Positions 27,509 to 36,603 are shown, counted from the stretch's first letter. The stretch: 64,000 nt of DNA from Paenarthrobacter ilicis (GCF_016907545.1 NZ_JAFBCD010000001.1:2604001-2668000), one strand, 5' to 3'. Made by a program: numbers and translations. The notes: generated by a model not told the origin, from the letters alone.

Positions 27509-28453
27509 TCAGCAGAGGACGCGAAGGCTGTCCGGCACCGCCTGCACCACGATCGGCAGGGGTCCCACGCGCTCCCCGTCGGCGTAAGCCACCACACCGT
27601 CCGCCTCCAGCCGGACTGCGCGGACACGACTGATCCGCACGGCCGGGTGCCCGGTGTGCTTGCCGGCAAACACCTTGGGGAATACCGCCAGGAAGCGGAG
27701 CCTGGAGAGGGGCTCCACCACGAACAGGTCCAGCCAACCGTCGTCGGGCAGGGCATCGGGAGTGATCTTCATCCCGCCGCCAATGGATTGTCCGTTCGCC
27801 ACCGAAATCAGGATGGCCGGCTGGCGCCATTCACGGCCGTCCGCTGTCACTGTGTAATGGATCCTCGGGAAGGACACCAGTTCACGGAGCATGGCCAGGT
27901 TGTAGCGGTTCTTGCCTTTGGGCCACCGCCACGTGTTGGCGCGCTCGTTGACTGCGGCATCAAACCCTGCGGATAGAACGCCGGCGAAGCGGGTGTCCAC
28001 ACCTTGGCAGGTGACCATTCCGACGTCGATCTTCCGCCCACCCCCAACCAGGGCCGCCTCGATCCGCGCGCAGGCCCCGGCAACGTGATCCAGGGGCAGC
28101 CCGAGCATCCGGGCAACATCGTTGCCGGTGCCGCTGGGGACGATCCCCAAGGGCACGTCCAGCCCCGCCAGCGCATTAACGCCCAGGTTCACCATCCCGT
28201 CACCGCCAACCACCACCAGTGCTGCAGTTCCGTCCGGACCGGCAAGGCACTCATCCACCTGCTGCCGGAGGCTGCGGTAGCTGTCGGCCTGAAGCTCGAC
28301 GACGTCCCAGCCGGCGGCGCGGAAGTACCGGGCGGCCTGGTGGCCGGCACTTTCCCGCCTCCGGCGATGATGTCCGAAGGCCGCGGCAGGGTTCACCGCC
28401 AGGACGATCCTGCGTGCCGCTCCGGATGAGGGCCCTGTTTCTGGCTGGTTCAC
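27509..28453 (-). CDS. Diacylglycerol kinase family lipid kinase
   Basis: 314 residues from GTG 28453 (TTG 28495 also possible). DAGK catalytic landmarks: AVNPAAAFG near the start, VVVGGDGMVNLGVNAL (glycine-rich nucleotide loop; usual GGDGT is GGDGM), GIVPSGTGNDVARMLGLPL, and late DDGWLDLFVVEPLSRLRFL. Members phosphorylate diacylglycerol or related lipids, including in phosphatidylinositol mannoside or polyprenol pathways; the lipid here is unknown. Cytosolic, no membrane segment. Divergent from the J-domain gene. Confidence 0.9.
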   Translation of the reverse strand: MNQPETGPSSGAARRIVLAVNPAAAFGHHRRRRESAGHQAARYFRAAGWDVVELQADSYRSLRQQVDECLAGPDGTAALVVVGGDGMVNLGVNALAGLDVPLGIVPSGTGNDVARMLGLPLDHVAGACARIEAALVGGGRKIDVGMVTCQGVDTRFAGVLSAGFDAAVNERANTWRWPKGKNRYNLAMLRELVSFPRIHYTVTADGREWRQPAILISVANGQSIGGGMKITPDALPDDGWLDLFVVEPLSRLRFLAVFPKVFAGKHTGHPAVRISRVRAVRLEADGVVAYADGERVGPLPIVVQAVPDSLRVLC

Positions 28454-28592
28454 AGCTGAATTATGACAGCCGGGAACCCAGCTGCCCTGTGCCAACGTTC
28501 AACAAGTAGCCATGGTTGAACCGATGGCTGGATAAACTTGCCACCACCGCTCCTCCCCCGGAGCGGACCGCCACCAAGAGAAGGGCCCGTGC

Positions 28593-29537
28593 TTGGCCGA
28601 GGGCAGCAGTTCGCATTATCAGGTTCTCCGCGTTTCCGTGACTGCCACGGACAAGGAGATCAAAGTGGCCTACCGTAAGGCCGCCCGGAAAGCACACCCG
28701 GACCACGGCGGTGAGGCGGAAGTGTTCCGGCGGGTGACCCTGGCCTATGAGACATTGATAGACCCGCAGCGACGGGCAGAGTATGACCGCAGGTACGCCA
28801 GCGGAGCGACCGGTGTCAGCCAACCGCGGCCCGGCGACTACACGGGCAGCACCGCTCCGGGCCCGGCGGCGTCTGCCAACGTCAAGCGACCCCAGTCCCA
28901 GCGCAACACTGCAGGGGATCCGGCCGTCTATGTCCCGCCCTTCGACGACCCACAGGAAGTGCCGCTGATCTCCTTGGCGGAGGCCACACAGCAGGTCCAT
29001 GGCTTGCCGCGCAAACGGGGCATCTTTGGCGCGGAAGCACGCATCCAGCGCGAAATGCGCACGGTGCAGCTGATCAGCCGCCAGGTGTTGTCCACCATCC
29101 CCGCGGCCCGGCTCATCAACGGTCTCCGCTCCCCTTCGGACAACAGCCACATAGACCACGCGGTCCTGTCCGGGTATCGGCTGGCCTTGGTGGGCTCCAT
29201 GTTGCTGCCCAAGGGGGCTTACGCCTGGGACGGCCACTCGTTGCGGCACGGCGGCCGGTCCGTGGCTCCTCCGCAGCTGGCAGAGATTGTCCGCCACATG
29301 CAGGACATCTTCCCTGAACTTAACGTCACCGGATGGGTTGTCCTCCACGGCCCGGACGGCAACCTTCACGAGCCGGTGATCGATCAGTACGGAAGGGGCC
29401 AGTCCGGCAGCGGAACAATCGAAGTGGTCAATGGGGCTGGCCTGGTCAGGGGCCTGAAGCAATTCTTGACCTCCGGGCCTGCGCCCAACACAGTGGTGGT
29501 CCCGGTCCTGGCACGCCTCCTGCGCGGAATGCATTAG
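28593..29537 (+). CDS. J-domain protein with unknown C-terminal domain
   Basis: 314 residues, TTG start preceded by AGAGAAGGG. Residues 8-70 are a J domain: YQVLRVSVTATDKEIKVAYRKAARKAHPDHGGEAEVF, with the HPD tripeptide that stimulates DnaK. No Gly/Phe-rich region, zinc finger or CTD of classical DnaJ follows. A linker of about 60 residues leads to a C-terminal part (RKRGIFGAEARIQREMRTVQLISRQ...LPKGAYAWDGHSLRHG...GWVVLHGPDG) related by eye to nuclease-related (NERD-like) domains, though catalytic residues are not confirmed. It is 41 bp upstream of trmL. Role unclear. Confidence 0.75.
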   Translation: MAEGSSSHYQVLRVSVTATDKEIKVAYRKAARKAHPDHGGEAEVFRRVTLAYETLIDPQRRAEYDRRYASGATGVSQPRPGDYTGSTAPGPAASANVKRPQSQRNTAGDPAVYVPPFDDPQEVPLISLAEATQQVHGLPRKRGIFGAEARIQREMRTVQLISRQVLSTIPAARLINGLRSPSDNSHIDHAVLSGYRLALVGSMLLPKGAYAWDGHSLRHGGRSVAPPQLAEIVRHMQDIFPELNVTGWVVLHGPDGNLHEPVIDQYGRGQSGSGTIEVVNGAGLVRGLKQFLTSGPAPNTVVVPVLARLLRGMH

Positions 29538-29578
29538 TCTCCGGGAGGGCAGGGCTCCGGACTGGATAAGATGGAGGG

Positions 29579-30046
29579 GTGTTTCGCATCCTCTTCCATA
29601 CACCAGAAATTCCCGGCAACACTGGGAATGCCATCCGCTTGGCGGCCATCACAGGAGCTGAGCTTCACTTGGTGGAACCCCTCGGTTTCGATTTCTCCGA
29701 CGCCAAACTCCGGCGCGCCGGCCTGGATTACCATGACCTTGCGGTCGTCACGGTCCATAAGGACATCGACGCCGCTTGGTCCGCCCTTGAGCCGCAGCGT
29801 GTATTTGCCTTCACGGCCGATGGGGAGACTTCCTACACGGATGTCAGTTACCGCGAGGGGGATGTCCTGATGTTCGGACCCGAGTCCGTGGGGCTGCCCG
29901 CGTGGCTCAAAGAGGACCCGCACGTCACGGCCCGGGTACGTCTGCCCATGTTGCCTTCGCTGCGGTCCCTGAATCTGGCCAACGCCGCTTCCATCGCTGT
30001 CTTTGAGGCCTGGCGGCAGAACGGTTTTGCCGGCGCCAAGGTTTGA
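29579..30046 (+). CDS. trmL: tRNA (cytidine/uridine-34 2'-O)-methyltransferase TrmL
   Basis: 155 residues, GTG start. SPOUT fold methyltransferase that 2'-O-methylates the wobble base of tRNA-Leu species. Landmarks: PEIPGNTGNAIRLAA, FGPESVGLP, and the knot motif LPMLPSLRSLNLANAASIAVFEAWRQ. Length is typical (about 155). Sequence is of the short TrmL/YibK type, which lacks an N-terminal extension. Followed by 77 bp to the sigma-factor start. Confidence 0.93.
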   Translation: MFRILFHTPEIPGNTGNAIRLAAITGAELHLVEPLGFDFSDAKLRRAGLDYHDLAVVTVHKDIDAAWSALEPQRVFAFTADGETSYTDVSYREGDVLMFGPESVGLPAWLKEDPHVTARVRLPMLPSLRSLNLANAASIAVFEAWRQNGFAGAKV

Positions 30047-30123
30047 CCCATCCAAGGGTTCCGCAGGACCGAATACCTGTTGCAGGGAAAAACCCTGAGG
30101 TGATAAGTCGGGAAGGAGCCACA

Positions 30124-30846
30124 GTGAGCGTGAAGCTAGCTGGGTTCATGGCGCGCCCTTACGGCACAATGTCCGGGACACTGCCTCCCCGGTCTGCGGT
30201 AATTGAACGCAACCACATATGCTGGAAAGTAATGGAAACTCCGAACAGACCCGCCCACCAGGTTGTGGAGGACACCGGAACTGCGCCGGACTTGAATGCG
30301 CAGTTGACCGGTCTCCTCGAGCTTGTTGCCGCGGGAAACCAGCAGGCATTTGCCGAGTTCTACAGCCTGACGTCCCGCCGTGTCTTCGGCATGGCCAAGC
30401 GGGTCCTGATCGACCCCGACCTCAGCGAAGACGCTACCCAGGAGGTTTACCTTCAGGTGTGGCAGGGCGCTGCAAAGTTTGACCGGGCTGCCGGAACGCC
30501 GCTGGCATGGCTGATGACCATCGCCCACCGCCGAGCCATTGACCGTGTACGGGCTGTCCAGGCCGCTACCGACCGCGAAGCCAAATATGGTGCGGCCAGC
30601 CAGGATCCGGACCGCGACCTCGTTGCGGAGGAAGCGGACAGTAACTTAGAGGCTGAGGCCGTGGGACGGTGCCTGGCCACTTTGACCGACACCCAGCGCG
30701 AATCCGTCCGTCTCGCTTACTACGGTGGCCTGACCTACCGGGAGGTCGCCGAACAGTTGGGTGCAGCCATCCCAACCATCAAGTCCCGCATCCGCGATGG
30801 ACTCCTTCGTCTGAAAACCTGCCTGGGGGTGGGATCCTATGAGTGA
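30124..30846 (+). CDS. sigK: ECF sigma factor SigK
   Basis: 240 residues from GTG 30124, which has GGAAGGAG five bases upstream; ATG 30232 (METPNRPAHQ) is the other candidate and would remove 36 unconserved residues. Region 2 (FAEFYSLTSRRVFGMAKRVLIDPDLSEDATQEVYLQVW...GTPLAWLMTIAHRRAIDRVR) and region 4 (LTDTQRESVRLAYYGGLTYREVAEQLGAAIPTIKSRIRDGL) are clear. It overlaps rskA, its anti-sigma partner, by 8 bases. In mycobacteria SigK-RskA controls the MPT70/83 regulon; the targets here cannot be read. Confidence 0.92.
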   Translation: MSVKLAGFMARPYGTMSGTLPPRSAVIERNHICWKVMETPNRPAHQVVEDTGTAPDLNAQLTGLLELVAAGNQQAFAEFYSLTSRRVFGMAKRVLIDPDLSEDATQEVYLQVWQGAAKFDRAAGTPLAWLMTIAHRRAIDRVRAVQAATDREAKYGAASQDPDRDLVAEEADSNLEAEAVGRCLATLTDTQRESVRLAYYGGLTYREVAEQLGAAIPTIKSRIRDGLLRLKTCLGVGSYE

Positions 30847-31684
30847 AAACACTGGTGGAGGTTTTATCCGCAGAATGTTTGCCAACGACATCGAAACTGA
30901 TCTCGCTGAGGGCCGTGTCCTTGAACTGGCCGAACTTTACGCGCTGAACGCTGTCAGCGACGAGGAACGGGCCCTGATCGACCAATTCGTCCTCACCGCC
31001 CCGGAGGGCCCCGAGTTCCAGAAACGCGTGCGCCAGGCCCGGGAGACCCTGGCTGTTGGATTTGCGCTCGAAGAAGAACCGCCCGCCGGACTTCTCGGAA
31101 ACATCATGGACCGCATCAACAACGACGCCGCCGCAGCACCGCCTGCTGCGATGCCTGAAGCCACGGCTGTGGCTCCTGCTACTGACGCTCCGGTGGTGGA
31201 TGAGCTGGCTGCTGCCAGGGCCAAACGTGAGGAGCGCCGGAGTGGTGGCGCCCGCAAGTGGCTCGTGGGTGTAGCCGCAGCCGCAGTGATAGCGGTAGGT
31301 GGGATAGGAGTGGGAACTTACGTCTCCGGGCAAAACGATCCCGTGAACCAGGTGCTGCAGGCACAGGATGTGCAGAAGCAGTCCGCTGATGTTCCCGGTG
31401 GTGGCACGGCGACCATCTCGGCTTCCTCCGCCAAAGACTCCTTCGTGGTCCTGATGAACGGCGTTTCACCGGCCCCCGATGGCAAGGTCTACCAGTTGTG
31501 GACATTGCCCAAGGACGGATCGGCCCCCGTTTCCCAAGGCACCATGGATGCTGAGGCCCTTTCCAAGCCTGCAGTGGTGAAGGGCTTGTCCACCGCATCA
31601 TCGGTTGCCATCACGGTTGAACCTGCTGGCGGATCCACGGCACCCACCACCGCCCCCGTGGTGGTAGTGGCACTGTCTGCCTGA
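30839..31684 (+). CDS. rskA: Anti-sigma-K factor RskA
   Basis: 281 residues. Cytoplasmic N-terminal anti-sigma domain (residues about 20-95, LAELYALNAVSDEERALIDQFVL), Ala/Pro-rich linker, one TM at about 141-163 (WLVGVAAAAVIAVGGIGVGTYV) and the extracytoplasmic RskA C-terminal domain (GVSPAPDGKVYQLWTLPKDGSAP). No zinc HxxxCxxC motif, which fits the SigK class. It sequesters SigK until the membrane proteases cleave it; the release signal is not known here. Start ATG overlaps the sigK stop; a strong terminator follows 20 bp after the stop. Confidence 0.94.
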   Translation: MSENTGGGFIRRMFANDIETDLAEGRVLELAELYALNAVSDEERALIDQFVLTAPEGPEFQKRVRQARETLAVGFALEEEPPAGLLGNIMDRINNDAAAAPPAAMPEATAVAPATDAPVVDELAAARAKREERRSGGARKWLVGVAAAAVIAVGGIGVGTYVSGQNDPVNQVLQAQDVQKQSADVPGGGTATISASSAKDSFVVLMNGVSPAPDGKVYQLWTLPKDGSAPVSQGTMDAEALSKPAVVKGLSTASSVAITVEPAGGSTAPTTAPVVVVALSA

Positions 31685-31703
31685 TCTCCAGAAATAAACT
31701 CAC

Positions 31704-31751
31704 GACGGCGGCCGTCCCACCTTGGGTGGGACGGCCGCCGTCGACCTTTTT
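31704..31751 (+). terminator. Strong intrinsic terminator after rskA
   Basis: An 18-base perfect stem (GACGGCGGCCGTCCCACC and its complement) with a 3-base loop spans 31704-31742, followed by TTTTT at 31747-31751. It ends the sigK-rskA transcript and, because the stem is symmetric, could also limit the convergent gluconate operon. Confidence 0.95.
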
Positions 31752-31788
31752 CCTGCGAATCTCCTGGGTTACACCACCGGAGGTTGGG

Positions 31789-33192
31789 CTATAAGACCAG
31801 CGACAGCAGCATGACAAACCCGAAGCCGACCACCGAGATCAAGGTCTCCATGACGGACCAGGTCTTGAACGTCTCCCCCACGGTGAGGCCAAAGAGTTCC
31901 TTGACCAACCAGAATCCCGCGTCATTGACGTGGGAGAGGAACAGCGAACCAGCGCCGATTGCCAGGGCCAGCAACGCCGCGTGGGTGGGGCTCAGGCTGC
32001 TGGCCAGCGGCGCCACAATGCCCGCTGCCGTCACCGTGGCCACGGTGGCGGAACCGGTTGCCAGACGCAACGCGACGGCAACAATGAAGCCCAGCACCAA
32101 CACGGACATGTTGGCACCCTCAGCCCACTTCTTGACGGCATCTCCAACGCCCGCCCCAATCAGCGTCTGCTTGAATCCGCCGCCGGCGCCGACAATCAGG
32201 AGGATGGCCGCGATGGGACCCAGGCTTTCTCCGAGTTTGGCTGTGATTTTGCTGCTCGTGAAACCAACTGCGTAACCGAAGCTCACCATGGCCAGGAGCA
32301 CGGCCAAGGTCATGGCCACCAGCGGCTGTCCCACAAAGTCGAAGAAAATCCGGATACCGGGGGCCGTGGCCGCATCGGGCCAGATGATGCCGCCCAGTGC
32401 CTTCAGCAGCATCAGCACCACGGGGAAAATGATGGTCAGCAGGGTCACCAGGAATGACGGCTGGCGCTTGACCTCGCTGAGGTCAGCTGCGTGACGTGTA
32501 TCCACGCCACCCGCCACTGCCGGAGCATCCACGGGCACCCAGCGGGCCGCCAGCCGGGAAAACAGTGGACCACAGATGATTACTGTCGGGATGGCCACCA
32601 GGATGCCCAGGCCCAAGGTGGTGCCCAGTTCGGCCTTGACGGCACTGATGGCGATCAACGGCCCGGGGTGCGGGGGAACCAGTCCGTGCAGCACGGAAAG
32701 TCCAGCCAGTGCCGGTATGGCGATCCGCATCAGCTTCATCTGTGAGCGCTGGGTGACCAGCACAATCACAGGCAGCAACAGAACCAGCCCGATTTCAAAG
32801 AACATCGGCAAACCGATGATGACGGCCACCAGCGTCATCATCCACACCAGCTTGTTGCCGCTGGCTTTCGCCAAGAGGGTGTCCACCACCCTGTTGGCAC
32901 CTCCGGAGTCAGCCAGCAACTTCCCGAGCATGGCACCCAGGGCAATGAGCAGGCCGACCTCCTTCAGGACGCCGCCCACACCGTCTTCAAAGTTGGTGAT
33001 GACCTTGCCGAACTCCACCCCTGAAGCGAGTCCCACAAAGGCAGAGCCAAGCACCAGGGCCAGGAAAGGGTGGAGCTTGAGCTTGGCAATGAGGATAACA
33101 ATGAGGGCGATCCCCAGGGCCGCCACCACCAGCAGTTGGGTGTCATGCGCAGTCCATTCCTGGACCTGCGCCGTGGTTTCCGCCGTGATCAC
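31789..33192 (-). CDS. gntT: Gluconate:H+ symporter (GntP family)
   Basis: 467 residues with about 12-14 TMs across its length (for example LLVVAALGIALIVILIAKLKL, FLALVLGSAFVGLASG). GntP family motifs: GVGGVLKEVGLLIALGAMLGKLLADSGGANRV near residue 70-100, GLPMFFEIGLVLLLPVI, and HGLVPPHPGPLIAISAVKAELG. It imports gluconate for phosphorylation by the kinase encoded just upstream; the two genes overlap through GTGA at 33189-33192. Confidence 0.94.
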   Translation of the reverse strand: MITAETTAQVQEWTAHDTQLLVVAALGIALIVILIAKLKLHPFLALVLGSAFVGLASGVEFGKVITNFEDGVGGVLKEVGLLIALGAMLGKLLADSGGANRVVDTLLAKASGNKLVWMMTLVAVIIGLPMFFEIGLVLLLPVIVLVTQRSQMKLMRIAIPALAGLSVLHGLVPPHPGPLIAISAVKAELGTTLGLGILVAIPTVIICGPLFSRLAARWVPVDAPAVAGGVDTRHAADLSEVKRQPSFLVTLLTIIFPVVLMLLKALGGIIWPDAATAPGIRIFFDFVGQPLVAMTLAVLLAMVSFGYAVGFTSSKITAKLGESLGPIAAILLIVGAGGGFKQTLIGAGVGDAVKKWAEGANMSVLVLGFIVAVALRLATGSATVATVTAAGIVAPLASSLSPTHAALLALAIGAGSLFLSHVNDAGFWLVKELFGLTVGETFKTWSVMETLISVVGFGFVMLLSLVL

Positions 33193-33734
33193 GGGGCGGT
33201 GCTCCCGGATCCTGCGCCAACAGCCTCCAGGCCTAGGCGCTCAATGACTTCATCAGCTTCTTCGGCGGGCGATGCGGAAACACACAGTGAAATGTGGTCT
33301 TCGTCCGCTGTGGGCTCTTCCAAGGCATCGAACTGGGATTCGAGCAGGGACGGGGGCATGAAATGTCCGTGCCGGGACGCCAGGCGGTCCGAAATTTTGT
33401 CCTTGCTCCCCTGCAGGAAGACGAACACCACCCCTTCGGCCCGGAGGACATCCCGGTACTTCCGCTTCAGCGCGGAGCACGTGATGATGGCCGGGACGCC
33501 GGCGGCGGTGTGGTCCTTGATCCACCCCGCAATGATGTCCAACCACGGCCAGCGATCCTCGTCGGTAAGGGCCTGCCCTGCCTGCATTTTTGCCACGTTG
33601 GCTTCCGGGTGGAGGTCGTCGCCCTCCGCCAGATCCCAGCCGAGCTTGCCGGCAAGTACACCGGCCACCGTGGATTTTCCTGATCCGGACACGCCCATGA
33701 TCACCAGTACGGGTTGTTGCGCAGTCTTCGCCAT
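33189..33734 (-). CDS. gntK: Gluconokinase
   Basis: 181 residues from ATG 33734, with AGGAAGG upstream; a TTG one codon earlier is less likely. P-loop MGVSGSGKSTVAGVLA, gluconate-site DLAEGDDLHPEANVAKMQAGQALTDEDRWPWL, lid CSALKRKYRD and the conserved LASRHGHFMPPSLLESQFDALEEP. It makes 6-phosphogluconate from imported gluconate. Operon head: kinase, then permease. Confidence 0.96.
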   Translation of the reverse strand: MAKTAQQPVLVIMGVSGSGKSTVAGVLAGKLGWDLAEGDDLHPEANVAKMQAGQALTDEDRWPWLDIIAGWIKDHTAAGVPAIITCSALKRKYRDVLRAEGVVFVFLQGSKDKISDRLASRHGHFMPPSLLESQFDALEEPTADEDHISLCVSASPAEEADEVIERLGLEAVGAGSGSTAP

Positions 33735-33750
33735 CAAAGTCTGCCTTCCT

Positions 33751-33778
33751 CGAATAAATATGATTTAACCGAGGTCAA
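33751..33778 (-). promoter_or_regulatory. Candidate promoter of gntK-gntT
   Basis: On the minus strand TTGACC (33773-33778) lies 16 bases before TATTCG (33751-33756), about 17 bp from the ATG. The -35 match is good and the -10 match poor; the whole block is unusually AT-rich for this genome. Confidence 0.35.
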
Positions 33779-33808
33779 GCATATGACACGGGTAACACCA
33801 CGGCAATG

Positions 33809-34588
33809 TCAAAAGCCTGCGATGGTGCTCGGTCCGTTCACCGGGACAACATGGAAGGCTTCAGCACTGGCCCCCGCCGGCAGGCCACCGCGCTCTGCGT
33901 TGCGGCACATCAGTGTCCTGACCACGCGTTCCATGGCCTCAAGGTCGGGGTGCTGGCTGGCGTGGACCCTGATGGCTTCCAGCTTTGCATCAACATGGCA
34001 GGAAACATCCACAAAATGGTTTTCCCTGGCATCGGGACTGGTGATGAACCAGAGCCATGGCAGCTTGTAGGCCTCCAGGCCGGCCTCTGCCAGCTCCGGA
34101 TACGCGAAAGGATTCTCGACGGCTGGATACACCGCGCGCGTCACAATTTCGCCCGCCGCAAGGTGGTCCGGGTGGCTCTTTTGCAAGCGGTCCCAGTTCC
34201 GCTCCGGGTGCATGGTGAGCACAATGTCCGGCCTGACCTCACGGATCAGCTTCACCACCTTCTTGATGACACTGTGTGACGGTTCAAGGTATCCGTCGCG
34301 CTCGTGCAGGTAGTGGATGTCATGGACACCCACCATGGCTGCCGCACGCTGTTGTTCGCCAGCGCGCAGTTCAGTGATCTTGTCCCGGTCCGCAGGATCG
34401 AAGCCCCCCGCGTCGCCGTCGGTCATGATGCAGTAGATCACCTGCACGCCGGCTGCAGTCCAGGCCGCGATGGTTCCCGCGGCGCCAAAGTCAATGTCAT
34501 CGGGGTGGGCGGTAAAACAAAGCACCCGCTCGACGCGCTCCGTGGAGGCGTCGAACGGGCTCTTTGCTGACGCAGTGCCAGTACTCAA
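33809..34588 (-). CDS. PIG-L family deacetylase (MshB-like)
   Basis: 259 residues. Zinc hydrolase of the LmbE/PIG-L fold: metal ligands in FTAHPDDIDFGAAG (AHPDD) and the late HPERNWDRLQKSHPDHLAAG. CIMTDGDAGGFDP is the family's second motif. MshB deacetylates GlcNAc-Ins for mycothiol synthesis and Mca cleaves mycothiol conjugates; other members act on N-acetyl-sugars of glycolipids. The sequence does not tell which applies, and no mycothiol genes are near. 71 bp downstream of ETF alpha is this gene's upstream neighbour at 34594 (5-bp gap). Confidence 0.85.
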   Translation of the reverse strand: MSTGTASAKSPFDASTERVERVLCFTAHPDDIDFGAAGTIAAWTAAGVQVIYCIMTDGDAGGFDPADRDKITELRAGEQQRAAAMVGVHDIHYLHERDGYLEPSHSVIKKVVKLIREVRPDIVLTMHPERNWDRLQKSHPDHLAAGEIVTRAVYPAVENPFAYPELAEAGLEAYKLPWLWFITSPDARENHFVDVSCHVDAKLEAIRVHASQHPDLEAMERVVRTLMCRNAERGGLPAGASAEAFHVVPVNGPSTIAGF

Positions 34589-34593
34589 AAGGG

Positions 34594-35547
34594 TCAGGCC
34601 TTTCGCTTCTTGATTTCTGCCGTTGCCTGCGGGAGCACCGTGAAGAGGTCACCTACGATGCCATAGTCCGCAATTTCGAAGACCGGTGACTCTGCATCTT
34701 TGTTGATGGCAACAATCACCTTGGACGTCTGCATTCCGGCCTTTTGCTGGATCGCTCCGGAGATGCCGGCCGAGATGTAAAGCTGCGGTGACACGGTGAC
34801 ACCGGTCTGGCCTACCTGTGCGTCGTGGCCAATCCAGCCCGCGTCCGTCGCAGCACGGGATGCGCCAACAGCGGCACCCAAAGCGTCGGCAAGTTCTTCC
34901 AGCGGTCCAAAGTCACCGTCCACGCCACGGCCTCCGGCCACCACGATGCGCGCTTCGCTCAGGTCCGGCCTGCCGCTGACGGGCTTCTCCGCCCGTGCCG
35001 CGACGCGCGCCGAGACGGACAGGGCCTCGGCCGGGACCTCCACGGTGACGGCAGCAGGAGCAGCGGGCACCGAGGCTTCCTCCGGCTCAACGTTGTTGGC
35101 CTTGACGGAAAGAACGGTCACCGGCGTGGTGGCCTTTGCCTTGGTGGTGTACGAACCCGCCAGGACGGACTTGTGGGCCGTTCCATCGGCGTCAACACCC
35201 ACCACATCGGTGATCACACCTGCAGAAAGCCGGATGCCCAGCCGGGCTGCGATTTCCTTGCCTTCGGGAGAGTTGTCCAGCAACACTGCCGTTGCGCCCG
35301 CGGCTGCTACGGCAGAGGCAATGAACGCGGCCTTCGGAGCCACCAGGTACTCATCCAGGGTGGTCAGCGACGGCCGGTAGATGGCCGTGGCGCCATAGGC
35401 ACCCAAGGTTGCGGCGACGTCGTCGTTCAACTCGCCGGAAACCACGACGGCGGTCTCCCCCAGCGAGCGGGCGATCGTCAGGAGCTCAAGGCTGCTCTTC
35501 TTCAGGGCTGCCCCGGGGTTGTCAATGAAAACAAGTGCATTTGCCAT
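34594..35547 (-). CDS. etfA: Electron transfer flavoprotein, alpha subunit
   Basis: 317 residues from ATG 35547, with AAGGGGATC upstream. N-terminal domain (ALVFIDNPGAALKKSSLELLTIARSLG) and the C-terminal FAD domain with VAGGRGVDGDFGPLEELADALG, VGASRAATDAGWIGHDAQVGQTGVTVSPQLYISAGISGAIQQ and VIVAINKDAESPVFEIADYGIVGDL. With ETF beta (13 bp upstream) it shuttles electrons from acyl-CoA dehydrogenases and similar enzymes to ETF-quinone oxidoreductase. Family length and FAD site are standard. Confidence 0.96.
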   Translation of the reverse strand: MANALVFIDNPGAALKKSSLELLTIARSLGETAVVVSGELNDDVAATLGAYGATAIYRPSLTTLDEYLVAPKAAFIASAVAAAGATAVLLDNSPEGKEIAARLGIRLSAGVITDVVGVDADGTAHKSVLAGSYTTKAKATTPVTVLSVKANNVEPEEASVPAAPAAVTVEVPAEALSVSARVAARAEKPVSGRPDLSEARIVVAGGRGVDGDFGPLEELADALGAAVGASRAATDAGWIGHDAQVGQTGVTVSPQLYISAGISGAIQQKAGMQTSKVIVAINKDAESPVFEIADYGIVGDLFTVLPQATAEIKKRKA

Positions 35548-35560
35548 GGTTGGGATCCCC

Positions 35561-36364
35561 TTAGAGCAGCTTCTGTGCGGCCAGGAAGTCGACCAGCTTG
35601 ATGCCGGCATCTCCTTCGTCGGTAATGATGGTGCCTGCGGTCCGCGGCGGGCGCTCCTCGGCGGACTCCACCACGGTCCAGGAACCGGCCAGTCCCACCT
35701 GGGAAGCGTCAAGGCCTATGTCAGCAAGCGACAGGGAGACGATCTTCTTCTTCTTGGCGGCAAGGATGCCCTTGAAATTCGGGTACCTAGGCTCATTGAT
35801 CTGGTCCGTGACCGACACAACGGCAGGCAACTGCGCCTCAATGGTTTCCGAGTAGTGTCCGGCGTCGCGGCGTGCAGTGACCTTGTTTCCCGAGACCTCC
35901 AAGGCGGAAGCGAAAGTCACCTGCGGGAGGGCCAACCGCTCGGCCAACTGGGCAGGAACCAGGGACGTCTCGCCGTCAGTGGACGCCATTCCGGTCACCA
36001 CCAGGTCAACAGGACGGCCATCGGCGGAGATGTGCCGGATGGCTTCAGCCAAGGCCAGGGAAGTGGCAGCGGCGTCGGATCCCGCCAGGGCGTCATCACT
36101 GAGGTGAACACCGGAGGAAGCACCGATCTGAAGCGACTTCTTCACCGCGTTGACCGCACCGGACGGGCCCATGCTCAAGGCAATGACCTCGTTACCGGCC
36201 TTGGGACCGCCGCGCTCTTCCGTGAGCTGCAGCGCCGCTTCCAAAGCGTATTCGTCCAGTTCGGACAGGATGCTCTCATCGCGGTCGGTTGTGTTGTCAG
36301 GGCCCGTGATGTGCCGGTCAAACTGCGCGTCAGGGACGTGCTTGACCAGAACGACAATCTTCAA
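35561..36364 (-). CDS. etfB: Electron transfer flavoprotein, beta subunit
   Basis: 267 residues if it starts at TTG 36364 (MKIVVLVKHVPDAQFDR), which has GGAAGAG four bases upstream; GTG 36376 gives four extra residues. ETF beta landmarks: EYALEAALQLTEERGGPKAGNEVIALSMGP, LVVTGMASTDGETSLVPAQLAERLALP, NEPRYPNFKGILAAKKKKIVSLSLADIGLD. It binds AMP and docks dehydrogenases. First gene of etfBA. Confidence 0.95.
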   Translation of the reverse strand: MKIVVLVKHVPDAQFDRHITGPDNTTDRDESILSELDEYALEAALQLTEERGGPKAGNEVIALSMGPSGAVNAVKKSLQIGASSGVHLSDDALAGSDAAATSLALAEAIRHISADGRPVDLVVTGMASTDGETSLVPAQLAERLALPQVTFASALEVSGNKVTARRDAGHYSETIEAQLPAVVSVTDQINEPRYPNFKGILAAKKKKIVSLSLADIGLDASQVGLAGSWTVVESAEERPPRTAGTIITDEGDAGIKLVDFLAAQKLL

Positions 36365-36532
36365 TGTCTCTTCCACTGTCTTCGAAGCAGCCTTCCATGC
36401 TTGTGGACGGCCAACCGCAGCAGCGTGGCCGTGAATTGCCCAGCGCGTGGGCTCGTCCTAGCTAAGCATATTGCCTGCCAAAAACCACTCCCAGCGTTAA
36501 GCTCCGTTTCTGCGTCCCGCAGGGAAACGCAC

Positions 36533-36568
36533 GACGACGGCCCGCACCCGCAGGTGCCGGCCGTCGTC
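36533..36568. terminator. Terminator-like hairpin between etfB promoter region and htrA end
   Basis: GACGACGGCC (36533-36542) pairs with GGCCGTCGTC (36559-36568), with additional GCACC/GGTGC pairing inside. It lies 35 bp past the htrA stop on the minus strand and has no strong T-run, so it is best called a probable terminator for htrA. The rest of this 239-bp gap (36365-36603) holds the etfB upstream region; I see no further gene. Confidence 0.6.
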
Positions 36569-36603
36569 GGACATCCATCCATGCGTAACCCTGGCGTGAG
36601 CCC

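Noticed and set aside
30043..30123. Upstream extension of sigK to 30043
   Set aside because: It overlaps the trmL stop and lacks a ribosome-binding site, whereas GTG 30124 has GGAAGGAG.
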